Shown here: in pieces, positions 48,674 through 57,250 of the stretch
How the letters are laid out: each line of letters opens with the position of its first letter
Position numbering within the stretch: position 1 is the stretch's first letter
From: JAOPZW01 sp963789015
GTDB taxonomy: Bacteria > Actinomycetota > Thermoleophilia > Solirubrobacterales > Solirubrobacteraceae
Direction: 5' to 3'
Length of the DNA stretch: 64,000 bases
Assembly: GCA_963789015.1 (NCBI GenBank)
Contig: CAWBIU010000003.1
Coordinates: forward strand, 186,001 to 250,000
Program-made: the position numbers and the translations under genes
Notes under the pieces: generated by a model
Databases searched by the model: none
Told to the model about the DNA's origin: nothing
The model's input: only the letters and a program-made list of their open reading frames with translations

Positions 48674-49060
48674 ATGAGCACGACGCAGATCACTTACCAC
48701 GCCAAGGGTGTCGCCTTCACGGAGAAGGGCGCCGAGAAGGTCCGCGAGTTCCTGGACTCGCAGACGACCGACACATCGCTCGCCGGACTGCGCGTCGGCG
48801 TCCGCGGCGGGGGCTGCTCGGGGTTCCAGTACCACCTCGCCTTCGACAACCAGCGCGACGGCGACGCGATCTTCGAGGACCACGGCCTGCGGATCCTCGT
48901 CGACAACCAGAGCCTGCCCTACGTGGACGGCTCGAACATCGACTACGTCGACTCGCTCCAGGGCGCGGGCTTCCAGGTGAACAACCCCAACGTCGTCGCC
49001 GCCTGCGGCTGCGGTTCGTCCTTCCGCGTAGCCGAGGACGAGCAGGTCTCTGCGGTCTAG
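48674..49060 (+). CDS. erpA: A-type iron-sulfur carrier (ErpA/IscA/SufA-like)
   Basis: A 128-residue A-type carrier with the three cluster cysteines: Cys48 in GGGCSGF, and Cys111 and Cys113 in CGCGSSF. It receives and hands on Fe-S clusters to apoproteins. It is divergent from BolA and CGFS glutaredoxin genes, which makes a compact cluster-trafficking locus. The last 11 nt overlap the proposed start of the next gene. Confidence 0.92.
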   Translation: MSTTQITYHAKGVAFTEKGAEKVREFLDSQTTDTSLAGLRVGVRGGGCSGFQYHLAFDNQRDGDAIFEDHGLRILVDNQSLPYVDGSNIDYVDSLQGAGFQVNNPNVVAACGCGSSFRVAEDEQVSAV

Positions 49061-50375
49061 CCGCGGCGCACGTCTCGGCGCGGGGCTTGCCGGTCTCGCG
49101 CTGCTCATCGCCGTCCTCGTCGCCGTCGTGGATCCGTTCGGCGGTGGGGAGACACCCGCTCCCCGGCCGCCCAGCACGCCGCAGGCGCCCGAGCCGACGA
49201 TTCCGCCCCAGCCGCCCGGCGAGGGCCTGGCCGTCGGCCTGACCGAGACCAACGCCGGACTGCTGGCCAATCCCGAGGTCTCGCCGTCGCCCGCGCCCGG
49301 CGCCGCCGGCTGGCGCGACCGGCTCACCGCGCTGCGCCCGCGCTACTTCCGCCTGATGGTCGACTGGGCCGTCCTGCAGCCCGATCCGGCGCAGCCGGCG
49401 AATCTCGAGCAGTCGCGCGACGGTTGCTCGCGCGGCCACCAGCCGTGCGTGCCGACCAGCGGCGTCCGCGACGTCCTGCGCTCCGTCCGCATGCAGCAGC
49501 AGGCGGCGGGCGGCTTCGACGTGTTCGTCGTCATCTACGGCGTCCCGGACTGGGCCGCCCAGCCCGCGAACGGCTGCGAGCGCCCCGACGCGGCGCCGCG
49601 CTCGCGGCCGATCGCCGATGCCGCGATGCCCGCCTACCGGCAGCTGATCCGCGCGATCGCCGCCGTCGGCGAGGCCGAGAAGGTCCCGATCCGCTGGTGG
49701 GCGCCCTGGAACGAGGCCAACGGGCCGTTCTTCGTCAGCCCCCAGCGCGCGGCATGCGACACCTCGTCGCCGCTGCTCTCGCCCGCCGTCTACACGAAGC
49801 TCGCGCGCGCGATGCGCGAGGAGCTCACGGCGCTCCCCGGCGAGCAGGACATGACGATCGGCGAGCTCGCCGGACTGCCGCGCTCGAGTCTGCGCGGCGG
49901 CGGCATCGAGGAGTTCTTCGCAGGCCTGCCGGACGACGTCGTGTGCTCGGCGAAGGTCTTCACCCAGCACGCCTACGCCGAGCCCGGTGACGCCGACGCG
50001 GCCACCAGGCCCGTCGACGACCTCGAGGCGGCCCTGGCCAAGCGCCCGTGCGCGGCCGACCAGCCGATCTGGATCACGGAGACCGGAGTCGGCGGGCCGA
50101 AGGTCGGCGGCCGGCGCGAGGGCGGCGATGCGGGCCTGCGCGCCGACTGCCGCGCGATGGACGCCGCCCTGCGCCGCTGGGACATCGATCCGCGCATCCA
50201 GGCCGCCTTCCAGTACACGTTCCGCGACGATCCGGCCTTCCCGGTCGGCCTCGCCAACGCCCGCCTCACCCGCACGTGGCCGACCTACGACCTGTGGAAG
50301 GCCTGGGGCGGCAACCGCGAGCCCGCCGCGCCGCCGCCCGCGCTGCCCGACTCCTGCGCCGACGCCGTCGGCTAA
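49050..50375 (+). CDS. Glycoside hydrolase-like clan A protein with signal anchor
   Basis: From 49050 the frame reads LRSSRGARLGAGLAGLALLIAVLVAVV, a signal anchor, followed by a Pro-rich linker and a TIM-barrel-like domain. Acid/base Glu222 is in WNEAN and nucleophile-type Glu344 in ITETG, as in clan A glycoside hydrolases (GH5/GH39-like). No ATG, GTG or TTG precedes the anchor; CTG 49050 is the only start-like codon, inside the end of the carrier gene. GTG 49128 would lose the anchor. The substrate is unknown. Its TAA overlaps the glycosylase TAG (CTAA). Confidence 0.7.
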   Translation: MRSSRGARLGAGLAGLALLIAVLVAVVDPFGGGETPAPRPPSTPQAPEPTIPPQPPGEGLAVGLTETNAGLLANPEVSPSPAPGAAGWRDRLTALRPRYFRLMVDWAVLQPDPAQPANLEQSRDGCSRGHQPCVPTSGVRDVLRSVRMQQQAAGGFDVFVVIYGVPDWAAQPANGCERPDAAPRSRPIADAAMPAYRQLIRAIAAVGEAEKVPIRWWAPWNEANGPFFVSPQRAACDTSSPLLSPAVYTKLARAMREELTALPGEQDMTIGELAGLPRSSLRGGGIEEFFAGLPDDVVCSAKVFTQHAYAEPGDADAATRPVDDLEAALAKRPCAADQPIWITETGVGGPKVGGRREGGDAGLRADCRAMDAALRRWDIDPRIQAAFQYTFRDDPAFPVGLANARLTRTWPTYDLWKAWGGNREPAAPPPALPDSCADAVG

Positions 50376-51004
50376 TCCTGAACCGGCACGTTGTCCAGCG
50401 ATTGCCAGAGGATCCGGCACGCGACGCTGCGCCACGGCCGCCAGGGCTCAGCCATGGCGGTGAGCTCGGCCGGCGTCGGCATCGCCGGCAGCGTGTAGGC
50501 GCGCTCGACGGCGCGCCGGATCCCGAGGTCGCCGACCGCGAGGACGTCGGGACGCTCGAGCTGGAACATCAGGAACATGTGAGCGCTCCACGCGCCGATG
50601 CCCCGCACGGCCGTCAGCTCGGCCAGCACCGCGTCGTCGTCGAGCGCCTCGAGGCGGTCGAGGTCGAGCTCACCGGAGACCACGTGCTCGGCCAGCGAGC
50701 GCAGGTACTCCGTCTTGGCCCGCGACAGGCCGACCCCGGTGCGAAGCGCGTCGGGGTCGTCGTCGAGGATCTCCTGCGGCGTCGGCGCGCGGCCGCCGAA
50801 GCGCTCGACGAGCCGCCGCCAGATCGCCCGCGCGGCGATCGTCGACAGCTGCTGGCCGACGATCGAGCGCAGCAGCGCGGCGTAGTGGTCGCCGGGCGGC
50901 GGACGCGAGGGGTTGCGGGTCGGCGTCGGCGGGCCGTAGGCGTCGATCAGCCGCGCGAGGACCGGGTCGGCCGCGCGCAGGTGCGCGATCGCAGCGTCGT
51001 CCAC
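50372..51004 (-). CDS. DNA-3-methyladenine glycosylase II-like (AlkA/HhH-GPD)
   Basis: A 210-residue HhH-GPD glycosylase without the AlkA N-terminal domain. The HhH motif is LTAVRGIGAWSAHMF (about 130-144), with catalytic Asp159 in VGDLGI. It would excise alkylated purines from DNA. GTG 51004 is chosen as the domain start; the longer frame overlaps HemQ. It lies 13 nt downstream of hemQ on the same strand and is probably co-transcribed. Confidence 0.88.
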   Translation of the reverse strand: MDDAAIAHLRAADPVLARLIDAYGPPTPTRNPSRPPPGDHYAALLRSIVGQQLSTIAARAIWRRLVERFGGRAPTPQEILDDDPDALRTGVGLSRAKTEYLRSLAEHVVSGELDLDRLEALDDDAVLAELTAVRGIGAWSAHMFLMFQLERPDVLAVGDLGIRRAVERAYTLPAMPTPAELTAMAEPWRPWRSVACRILWQSLDNVPVQD

Positions 51005-51017
51005 GCGCGGCCCGCGC

Positions 51018-51716
51018 TCAGGAGCCGAGCGCCTCGAGCGCGGGCAGCGGCTCGCCGTCCAGCGCGCCGAGCGCGCGCTCGAGAGAGACGCGCAGGCACG
51101 TGAAGCTCGGCGTGTCACGCAGCGTGTAGGCCGACGCCTCGGTGCCCCGCAGGCGCTGCACGAGATCGAGGAACGCGCCGGCGTCGTCGGTGTCGAACGC
51201 GACGACGAACTCCTGGTCGTCGAGGCCGAACGAGTAGGTCGTGTGGTTGTCGACCTGGGGGTACTCGCGCCCGACGCGGATGTGGTCCTGCATGACGCGG
51301 TAGCGCTCCTTGGGATCGAGCGCGTACCAGGCGCGCGTCTTCACGAACGGGTAGACGAACAGGTAGCGCCCGCGGAACGGGCGCGGGACGAGACGCTGCT
51401 CGTCGGAGTACTCCGAGCCCTTGCGCAGACCCAGGAACGAGTAGGGCTGCTCGGCCCACTTCATCAGTCCCGCCTGCCCCAGCACGACGTGGAACTCGTG
51501 GATCCGGTCCAGGTTCTCGGTTTCGGCCACGAGCATGAGATCGACGTCCCCGCGCGTCCCCACGAGCGAGAAGGACTGCAGCAGGTGGTCGGCCCCGAAG
51601 TCCTCGCAGGCGGCCACGAACTCGCGCTTGTGCTGGGCGCGCTCGGCCGCATCCAGGCGCCTCCAGGCGGGATCGATCTTCAGGAACGTGTACTTGACGA
51701 AGTGCCGATCGCTCAC
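51018..51716 (-). CDS. hemQ: Coproheme decarboxylase HemQ (chlorite dismutase family)
   Basis: A 232-residue HemQ, the last enzyme of the coproporphyrin-dependent haem pathway of actinobacteria and firmicutes; it converts coproheme to haem b. The family residues are Tyr122 (VYPFVKT, radical site), Lys126 and axial His158 (DNHTTYS). The distal Gln/Arg of true chlorite dismutases is not evident. GTG 51716 lies 7 nt after a TATGCT box, so it is taken as the start; ATG 51737 is an alternative. The rest of the pathway is outside the window. Confidence 0.9.
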   Translation of the reverse strand: MSDRHFVKYTFLKIDPAWRRLDAAERAQHKREFVAACEDFGADHLLQSFSLVGTRGDVDLMLVAETENLDRIHEFHVVLGQAGLMKWAEQPYSFLGLRKGSEYSDEQRLVPRPFRGRYLFVYPFVKTRAWYALDPKERYRVMQDHIRVGREYPQVDNHTTYSFGLDDQEFVVAFDTDDAGAFLDLVQRLRGTEASAYTLRDTPSFTCLRVSLERALGALDGEPLPALEALGS

Positions 51717-51723
51717 GCAACTG

Positions 51724-51729
51724 AGCATA
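51724..51729 (-). promoter_or_regulatory. -10 box (TATGCT), leaderless promoter of hemQ
   Basis: TATGCT on the minus strand, spacer CAGTTGC (7 nt), GTG 51716. Confidence 0.5.
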
Positions 51730-51791
51730 CGGGCCATGTTCTGATTCGTTAGCGGGCGGTTACCCGAACGTGGATCCGAGGGCTCCGCCGG

Positions 51792-51797
51792 TACCAT
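51792..51797 (+). promoter_or_regulatory. -10 box (TACCAT), leaderless promoter of the glycosyltransferase-flippase gene
   Basis: TACCAT, spacer CCAGCGCG (8 nt), ATG 51806. Confidence 0.5.
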
Positions 51798-51805
51798 CCA
51801 GCGCG

Positions 51806-54130
51806 ATGCGCATCGCCCTGGTGTCCCCGTATTCGTGGACCTATCCCGGGGGCGTCACCCGCCACATCGAAGCTCTGGCGGGCCAATTCCGCTCCGACGG
51901 CCACGAGGTGCGAGTCTTCTCGCCGCTCGATCCGCCCGACCGCCTGTCGGCGCGGCTGCACGGTGGCGCGCGTCCCGAGGAGCGCGAGATCCCCGACTGG
52001 CTGGTGCCGCTGGGGCGGACCGTCGGCGTCGGCGCCAACGGCGCGGTGTCCAACGTCGCGCTCACGCCGACGTCGGTGACCACGCTGCGCGAGGAGCTGC
52101 GCGCGATGCGCCCCGACGTCATCCACGTCCACGAGCCCCCCGCTCCCACGGTGGGCTACGACGCGCTCGACGCCACTGTCGCGCCGCTCGTCGGGACGTT
52201 CCACGCGTACGCGCCGAGCCCCATCTCCAACGGGTTGGGCAACGTCGTCTTCGGCGTGCGCCGCAAGCTCCAGCGCCTGCACGTGCGCATCGCCGTCTCC
52301 GAGGCGGCGGCCTGGACCGGTCGCCGTTACTACGGCGGGCGCTACCGGATCATCCCCAACGGCGTCGACGTGCCCGGTCTCGTCCTCCCGCGCAGCGCCA
52401 TCGCCGGGCGCCCGCTCCGCCTCGCCTTCGTCGGCCAGGCCGTCGAGCGCAAGGGCCTGCCCGTGCTGCTGCGCGCCTTCGAGGCGCTGCGCGAGCACGT
52501 CGCGGTCGAGCTGACGATCGTCGGCGCCTCGCGCGAGCAGGTCGCCCCGATGATGCTCGACCTGAGCGGCGTGGACGCGCTCGGCAAGGTCTCCGACGCC
52601 CGCAAGCAGGAGGCGCTCGCCGCCGCCGACGTGCTCGTCGCCCCGTCCCTGGGCGGCGAGTCGTTCGGGATGGTCCTGACCGAGGCGTTCGCCGCCGGCA
52701 CGCCGGTCGTGGCCAGCGACATCGCCGGCTACCGCGACGTCGTGCGCGACGGCGAGGACGGCGTGCTCGTGCCGCGCGGCGACGCGACCGCGCTCGCCGA
52801 GACGCTGCGCGACCTCGCGCTCGACCACGACCGCCGCACCCGCATGGCCGCGTCGGCGGCCGAGAACGCGCGGCGCTTCGCCTGGCCGACGGTGGCCGCC
52901 GAGGTGCTCGGCGCCTACGAGGACGCGATCGCCACGCCCGCGCCCGCCACGGCGCGCGCCCGCACCGCGGTGCGCCTCGGCATCGCCTCGGCCGACATGC
53001 GCCCGGTCGTGCCGCCCCAGCGCCTGGCGAGCCTCGAGCCCGCACCCGTGGGCGGGCGCTCCCGCACGCGCACCGTCGCGCGCCGCGCCGGCGTGGCCGC
53101 CGGCGCACTGCTGGGCGGCGGTTTGACCCTGATCGCCATGCAGCGCATCGGCCTGGACCGCATCGGCCAGAGCCTGGTCGCCGCCACGCCATGGTGGGTC
53201 CTCGTCGGGCTGGCGCTCATGTGCGCCTCGATGGTCGTCCGCGGCTGGGCGTGGCACGCGATCCTGCGCGCCGCGATGCCCACGACACGGATCACGCGCA
53301 CCGACGCGCTCCAGGGGACCTTCATCGGCGTGCTCATGTCCGCGACGCTGCCCGCCCGCCTCGGCGAGCCCTCGCGAGCGCTGATCGTCGCCCGCCGCAC
53401 CGGCCGGCCGCGCGAGCACCTGCCGACGGTGATCGGGACGATCGTCTCCCAGACGCTGCTCAACGTGCTCGCGCTGGCGATCCTCGGCGCGATCATGTTC
53501 ACGACGGTGAGCGTCTTCAGCGAGCGTCACCGCGCCCTGATGGCCGTCGCCATCGCGCCGCTCGCCGTGCTGGCCGCGGTGCTCCTCGCGCCCGCGCTGC
53601 TGCGGGGCGGCGTGGCCTCGCGCTCGCGCCGCGCCCAGGCCGCCGTGCGCGGCGCCCGCGCCGCGATGGCCCAGGTCCGCCAGGGCGTGCGCGTCTTCCG
53701 CACGCCGCGCCTGGGGATCGCCGCCACGCTGCTGCAGCTCAGCGCGTGGGGCATCCAGTGGCTGTCCTGCTACGCCCTGATCGCCGCGCTCGGGCTCGAG
53801 CACCTGGCCGGGCTCGGGGCCGCGGCGGCCGTCCTCTTCGCGGTCAACGTGACCGCCGTGCTACCCGCCACGCCGTCGAACCTGGGCGTCTTCCAGGCCG
53901 CGTGCGTCGCGGTGCTCGCCAGCTACGGCGTCGGCTACGCCGACGCGCTGGCCTTCGGGATCATCCTGCAGGCCGTCGAGATCGCCACCGCGGTGATCAT
54001 GGGCGCCCCGGCCCTGGTCAAGGAGGGGCTGAGCTGGCGCGACGTACGCCTGCGGGCGATGCACACGAGCCCGGTCGAGCTCGCGCCGTTGCCCGCCTCG
54101 CGCGGCGCCGAGGCCGGCGCGGAGGCGTAG
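51806..54130 (+). CDS. GT4 glycosyltransferase fused to a flippase-like (LPG synthase TM/UPF0104) domain
   Basis: A 774-residue protein. Residues about 1-375 are a GT4 transferase: YPGGVTRHIEALAGQ, VHEPPAPT, RIIPNGVDV, and the ESFGMVLTE pair (Glu285 and Glu293) that binds the sugar nucleotide; it is close to PimA (phosphatidylinositol mannosyltransferase). After a linker, residues about 430-735 have eight or so TM segments of the UPF0104/LPG synthase TM family (GTFIGVLMSATLPARLGEPSRA). The fused form could glycosylate a lipid and move it across the membrane. A TACCAT box lies 8 nt before ATG. Confidence 0.85.
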   Translation: MRIALVSPYSWTYPGGVTRHIEALAGQFRSDGHEVRVFSPLDPPDRLSARLHGGARPEEREIPDWLVPLGRTVGVGANGAVSNVALTPTSVTTLREELRAMRPDVIHVHEPPAPTVGYDALDATVAPLVGTFHAYAPSPISNGLGNVVFGVRRKLQRLHVRIAVSEAAAWTGRRYYGGRYRIIPNGVDVPGLVLPRSAIAGRPLRLAFVGQAVERKGLPVLLRAFEALREHVAVELTIVGASREQVAPMMLDLSGVDALGKVSDARKQEALAAADVLVAPSLGGESFGMVLTEAFAAGTPVVASDIAGYRDVVRDGEDGVLVPRGDATALAETLRDLALDHDRRTRMAASAAENARRFAWPTVAAEVLGAYEDAIATPAPATARARTAVRLGIASADMRPVVPPQRLASLEPAPVGGRSRTRTVARRAGVAAGALLGGGLTLIAMQRIGLDRIGQSLVAATPWWVLVGLALMCASMVVRGWAWHAILRAAMPTTRITRTDALQGTFIGVLMSATLPARLGEPSRALIVARRTGRPREHLPTVIGTIVSQTLLNVLALAILGAIMFTTVSVFSERHRALMAVAIAPLAVLAAVLLAPALLRGGVASRSRRAQAAVRGARAAMAQVRQGVRVFRTPRLGIAATLLQLSAWGIQWLSCYALIAALGLEHLAGLGAAAAVLFAVNVTAVLPATPSNLGVFQAACVAVLASYGVGYADALAFGIILQAVEIATAVIMGAPALVKEGLSWRDVRLRAMHTSPVELAPLPASRGAEAGAEA

Positions 54131-54161
54131 CGCCTCGCCCGCCCGCTGGGTCGTCGACGGG

Positions 54162-54551
54162 ATGAACGTCGTCGGCGCGCGGCCGGACGGCTGGTGGCGC
54201 GACCGGCGGGCGGCCATGCGCCGCCTCACCGACTCGCTCGCCGCGCTCGCGGCACGCGGCGGCGAGCCGGTCACGGTGATCTTCGACGGGGCCCCGTTCG
54301 AGATCGACGCCGGCGGCGTCGACGTGCGCTTCGCAAGTCGCCGCGGGCGCAACGCCGCCGACGACGACATCGCCGCGCTCGTCGCCGCCGACCCCGCGCC
54401 GCACGAGCTGCGCGTCGTCACGTCCGACGGGCCGCTGGCCGCGACGGTCAGCGACGCGGGCGCGGAGGTCGTCGGGGCCGGGGCCTTCCGCCGTCGCCTC
54501 GACGAGCTGGGGGAGGAGCCGGGCGCGGGCGGGCGAAGGCCGCCGGCGTGA
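54162..54551 (+). CDS. NYN-domain (YacP-like) RNase, N-terminus uncertain
   Basis: At least 129 residues of a YacP-like NYN ribonuclease domain: NVVGARPDGWWRDRRAAMRRL, FDGAPFE, RRGRNAADDDIAALV and VVTSDGPLAATV. The catalytic first Asp of the family lies in WVVDGMN, just before this ATG, and the frame is open upstream to a TGA at 54030 but without any ATG, GTG, TTG or CTG. So the true start is noncanonical or a base was lost upstream. Its stop overlaps the GIY-YIG gene start (GTGA). Confidence 0.7.
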   Translation: MNVVGARPDGWWRDRRAAMRRLTDSLAALAARGGEPVTVIFDGAPFEIDAGGVDVRFASRRGRNAADDDIAALVAADPAPHELRVVTSDGPLAATVSDAGAEVVGAGAFRRRLDELGEEPGAGGRRPPA

Positions 54552-54802
54552 GCTCGGCCGCGTGGGTCTACGTGCTTCGCTGTGCGGACGGCTCGCTCTA
54601 CACGGGTTGGACCGTCGACCTCGACCGGCGCCTCGCCCGCCATGCCGCGGGCACGGCGAGCGCGTACACGCGCAGCCGCCGCCCGGTCGAGCTGGCGCTC
54701 GCGCGGCCGATGGCCGACCGCACGGCGGCGAGACGCGAGGAGGCGCGCATCAAGAGGCTGACGCGCGCCGCCAAGGTGGCCCTCGTCGAGGGCCCGGGCT
54801 GA
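54548..54802 (+). CDS. GIY-YIG nuclease-family protein (UPF0213/YhbQ-like)
   Basis: An 84-residue GIY-YIG domain: WVYVLRCADGSLYTGWT (the YV-YTG signature), DLDRRLARHAAGTASAYTRSRRPVEL with the Arg and His positions, and AARREEARIKRLTRAAK with the catalytic Glu. It belongs to the short YhbQ-like group of DNA nucleases. It is translationally coupled to the NYN gene, and ends one base before the convergent MMPL gene stop. Confidence 0.88.
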   Translation: MSSAAWVYVLRCADGSLYTGWTVDLDRRLARHAAGTASAYTRSRRPVELALARPMADRTAARREEARIKRLTRAAKVALVEGPG

Positions 54803-54803
54803 C

Positions 54804-57095
54804 TCAGGCCCGGCCGGGCGCCTCGACCGCTTCGCCGCGCTCGCGCTCGGGCGGTGCGGGCTCCTCGCGCTCGTGCGGCGGCTCGATGGTCAGGTTCGGG
54901 AGCAGGCGGTCCAGCCAGCCCGGGATGTACCAGGAGCGCTCGCCCAGGAGCGTGAGCAGCGAGGGTACGAGCGTCATGCGCACGATCAGCGCGTCCGTGA
55001 GGATCGCCACCGCGAGCAGGATGCCGAACTCCTTGGGGATCCGGTCGGCGCTCCCGATGAACGCCGCGAAGACCGTGCCCATGATGATCGCCGCGGCGAC
55101 GATCACGCGCCCGATCGCGGAGATCCCGTGCTCGACCGCCTCGCGCGTCTTCAGGCCGTGGACGTGCTCCTCCCGGATGCGGCTCATCAGGAAGACCATG
55201 TAGTCCATCGAGAGCCCGAACAGGATCGCGAAGGCGATCGGTGGGACGAACGTCTCGATCGGGCCGGTGCGGTCCAGCCCCGTCAGGCCGAGCAGGTGGC
55301 CCTCCTGGACCACCAGCGTGAGCACGCCGAAGCCGACGAACGCGGACAGCAGCGTGGTGATCGCCGCCGTCGCCGAGATGACGATCGACCGGAACGCCAT
55401 CGCCAGGACGATCAGCGTCACCCCGATGATGTAGAGCAGGAAGATCGGCAGCCTGCTCATGATCTGGTCGGCGATGTCCTTGAACGCCGCGGTCTGGCCG
55501 GAGACGTAGGCGACCGCGTTGCCCCCGGCGGTGGCCTCGGGCACCACGTCCGCGCGCAGGCGATCGACGACGGTGTCGGTGGCCTCGTCCTGCGGCGCCG
55601 AGTCCGGCGTCACGAAGACGATCGCGACGGTCTTCTCCTTGTTGAGCTGCGGCTCGCCGACCGAGGCCACGCCGGGCAGCCCCTCGACACGGTCGTGGAT
55701 CTTCTGCGGCGCCTGCGGGTCGCCGTTGACGTCGACGACGATCGGGATCGGGCCGTTGAAGCCCGGCCCGAAGCCTTCGGCGAGCAGGTCGTACGCGCGG
55801 CGGCTCGTCTGGGCCGTCGGCTGCGTGCCCTGGTCGGCGGCGCCGAGGCGCACGAGCGCCGACGTCGCTGCGAGCGCCAGGATGACGATCGAGACGACCG
55901 GGAAGATGACCCGCGCGTGCGCGGTCACGAAACGGCCCCAGCGCGCGACCAGCGTGCCCTCACGCCCCGCCGCGGAGTCGTCGATCGGCGGCAGGAACGG
56001 CACCCGCAGGCTGTCGATGCGGTGGCCGAGCAGCGAGAGCACGGCCGGCAGCAGCGAGTTGGCGATGAGCACGGTGGTCAGCACGCCGAGCGCGCTGCCG
56101 ATGCCGAGCTTGGTCACGAAGTCCAGGCCGATGAAGGCCAGGCCGGTGACCGAGATGGCCACGGTCAGGCCGGCGAAGAGCACCGCGCGGCCCGCCGAGG
56201 CGCCCGCCTCGGACGCGGCGTCCTGCGGTGACAGCCCGTCGTGGAGCAGCTGTCTGAATCTGGTGACGATGAACAGCGAGTAGTCGATGCCGACGCCCAA
56301 CCCGATCATCGAGACGAGGATCGGCGTGATCGTGTTGATGTCGGTCAGCCCGGCGAGGATGAAGAGCAGCAGGAACGCCGTCAGCAGCGCGCTGAGGGCG
56401 AGGAAGACCGGGATCAGCATCGCCGTGAACGCGCGGAACACGATCAGCAGGACGACGATCGCGGCGAGCAGGCCGAGCGCCTCGGAGGAGCCCTGCTCGA
56501 TCGGCGGGAACTCGGCCTCGCCGTTGTACTCGACGGTGACTCCGGCCGGCGCGACGGTCTTCTTGACGGCGTCCTCGACGGCGACGACCTGATCGCGGTC
56601 CTTGTCCTCGATCGTCTGGTCGAACTGGGCCTCGGCGTAGGCGATGCGGCCGTTCTCGGCGAACGTGTTCTTCGAGAACGGATCGCCGACGCTCTCGATG
56701 CCGGCCTTGCCGTCGCTCGGCTTGAACTCCGCGGTCTTGAGGTCGGCGATCGCCTTGTCGATCGCCGCCTTGCGCTCGGGCGTGTCGAGGCGCTGGCCGC
56801 GCGGCGCGGCGAAGACGATGTTGAGGACCGCGCCCTGCTCGGAGGTGAACTTCTTCTCGATCAGGTCGGTCGCCTTCTGGGCGTCGGACCCGGGGATGTC
56901 GAACTCGTCGCGCAGGCTGCCGCCGACGGTCCCGACGAGGACGATGAGGAGGACGAGGATCCCGACCCAGCCGGAGATCACCCGCCATGGATGGGTGGCG
57001 CACATCCGCACCCAACGGGCGAGCGCGCCCGTCGCGAGTCGTTCGTGGGCGTGCTTGCGCCCGTTCGTGCCGGTCGGGTCCTGGAGTTCGGTCAT
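54804..57095 (-). CDS. MMPL-family transporter
   Basis: A 763-residue RND/MMPL protein with about 12 TM segments in two repeats and two large external loops after TM1 and TM7. The proton-relay motifs GIDYSLFIVTR and GLSMDYMVFLMSR (Asp-Tyr pairs) are present in TM4 and TM10. MMPL proteins export lipids or polyketide-like compounds in actinobacteria; the cargo is unknown. Divergent from an ABC exporter with a dyad between them, so both may be regulated together. Confidence 0.9.
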   Translation of the reverse strand: MTELQDPTGTNGRKHAHERLATGALARWVRMCATHPWRVISGWVGILVLLIVLVGTVGGSLRDEFDIPGSDAQKATDLIEKKFTSEQGAVLNIVFAAPRGQRLDTPERKAAIDKAIADLKTAEFKPSDGKAGIESVGDPFSKNTFAENGRIAYAEAQFDQTIEDKDRDQVVAVEDAVKKTVAPAGVTVEYNGEAEFPPIEQGSSEALGLLAAIVVLLIVFRAFTAMLIPVFLALSALLTAFLLLFILAGLTDINTITPILVSMIGLGVGIDYSLFIVTRFRQLLHDGLSPQDAASEAGASAGRAVLFAGLTVAISVTGLAFIGLDFVTKLGIGSALGVLTTVLIANSLLPAVLSLLGHRIDSLRVPFLPPIDDSAAGREGTLVARWGRFVTAHARVIFPVVSIVILALAATSALVRLGAADQGTQPTAQTSRRAYDLLAEGFGPGFNGPIPIVVDVNGDPQAPQKIHDRVEGLPGVASVGEPQLNKEKTVAIVFVTPDSAPQDEATDTVVDRLRADVVPEATAGGNAVAYVSGQTAAFKDIADQIMSRLPIFLLYIIGVTLIVLAMAFRSIVISATAAITTLLSAFVGFGVLTLVVQEGHLLGLTGLDRTGPIETFVPPIAFAILFGLSMDYMVFLMSRIREEHVHGLKTREAVEHGISAIGRVIVAAAIIMGTVFAAFIGSADRIPKEFGILLAVAILTDALIVRMTLVPSLLTLLGERSWYIPGWLDRLLPNLTIEPPHEREEPAPPERERGEAVEAPGRA

Positions 57096-57188
57096 CGTCG
57101 CGCAGCCTCTTCGCGCGCGCGCCTGCGATCAACCCTGGTGACCGGTGGACGCGATCGGGAGGAACCGAACCCCCGAAGTACGGCTAGC

Positions 57189-57207
57189 ACCAGTATCAGT
57201 CACTGGT
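57189..57207. promoter_or_regulatory. Inverted repeat ACCAGT-N7-ACTGGT between divergent exporters
   Basis: Six-bp perfect arms with a 7-nt spacer in the 155-nt gap between the MMPL and ABC exporter genes. The position suggests an operator for one or both. No regulator is adjacent. Confidence 0.4.
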
Positions 57208-57238
57208 TTACACTTTTCACAAAGAGCTGAAATAGATG

Positions 57239-57244
57239 TAGCCT
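57239..57244 (+). promoter_or_regulatory. -10 box (TAGCCT), leaderless promoter of the ABC exporter
   Basis: TAGCCT, spacer GGCGAT (6 nt), ATG 57251. Confidence 0.5.
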
Positions 57245-57250
57245 GGCGAT

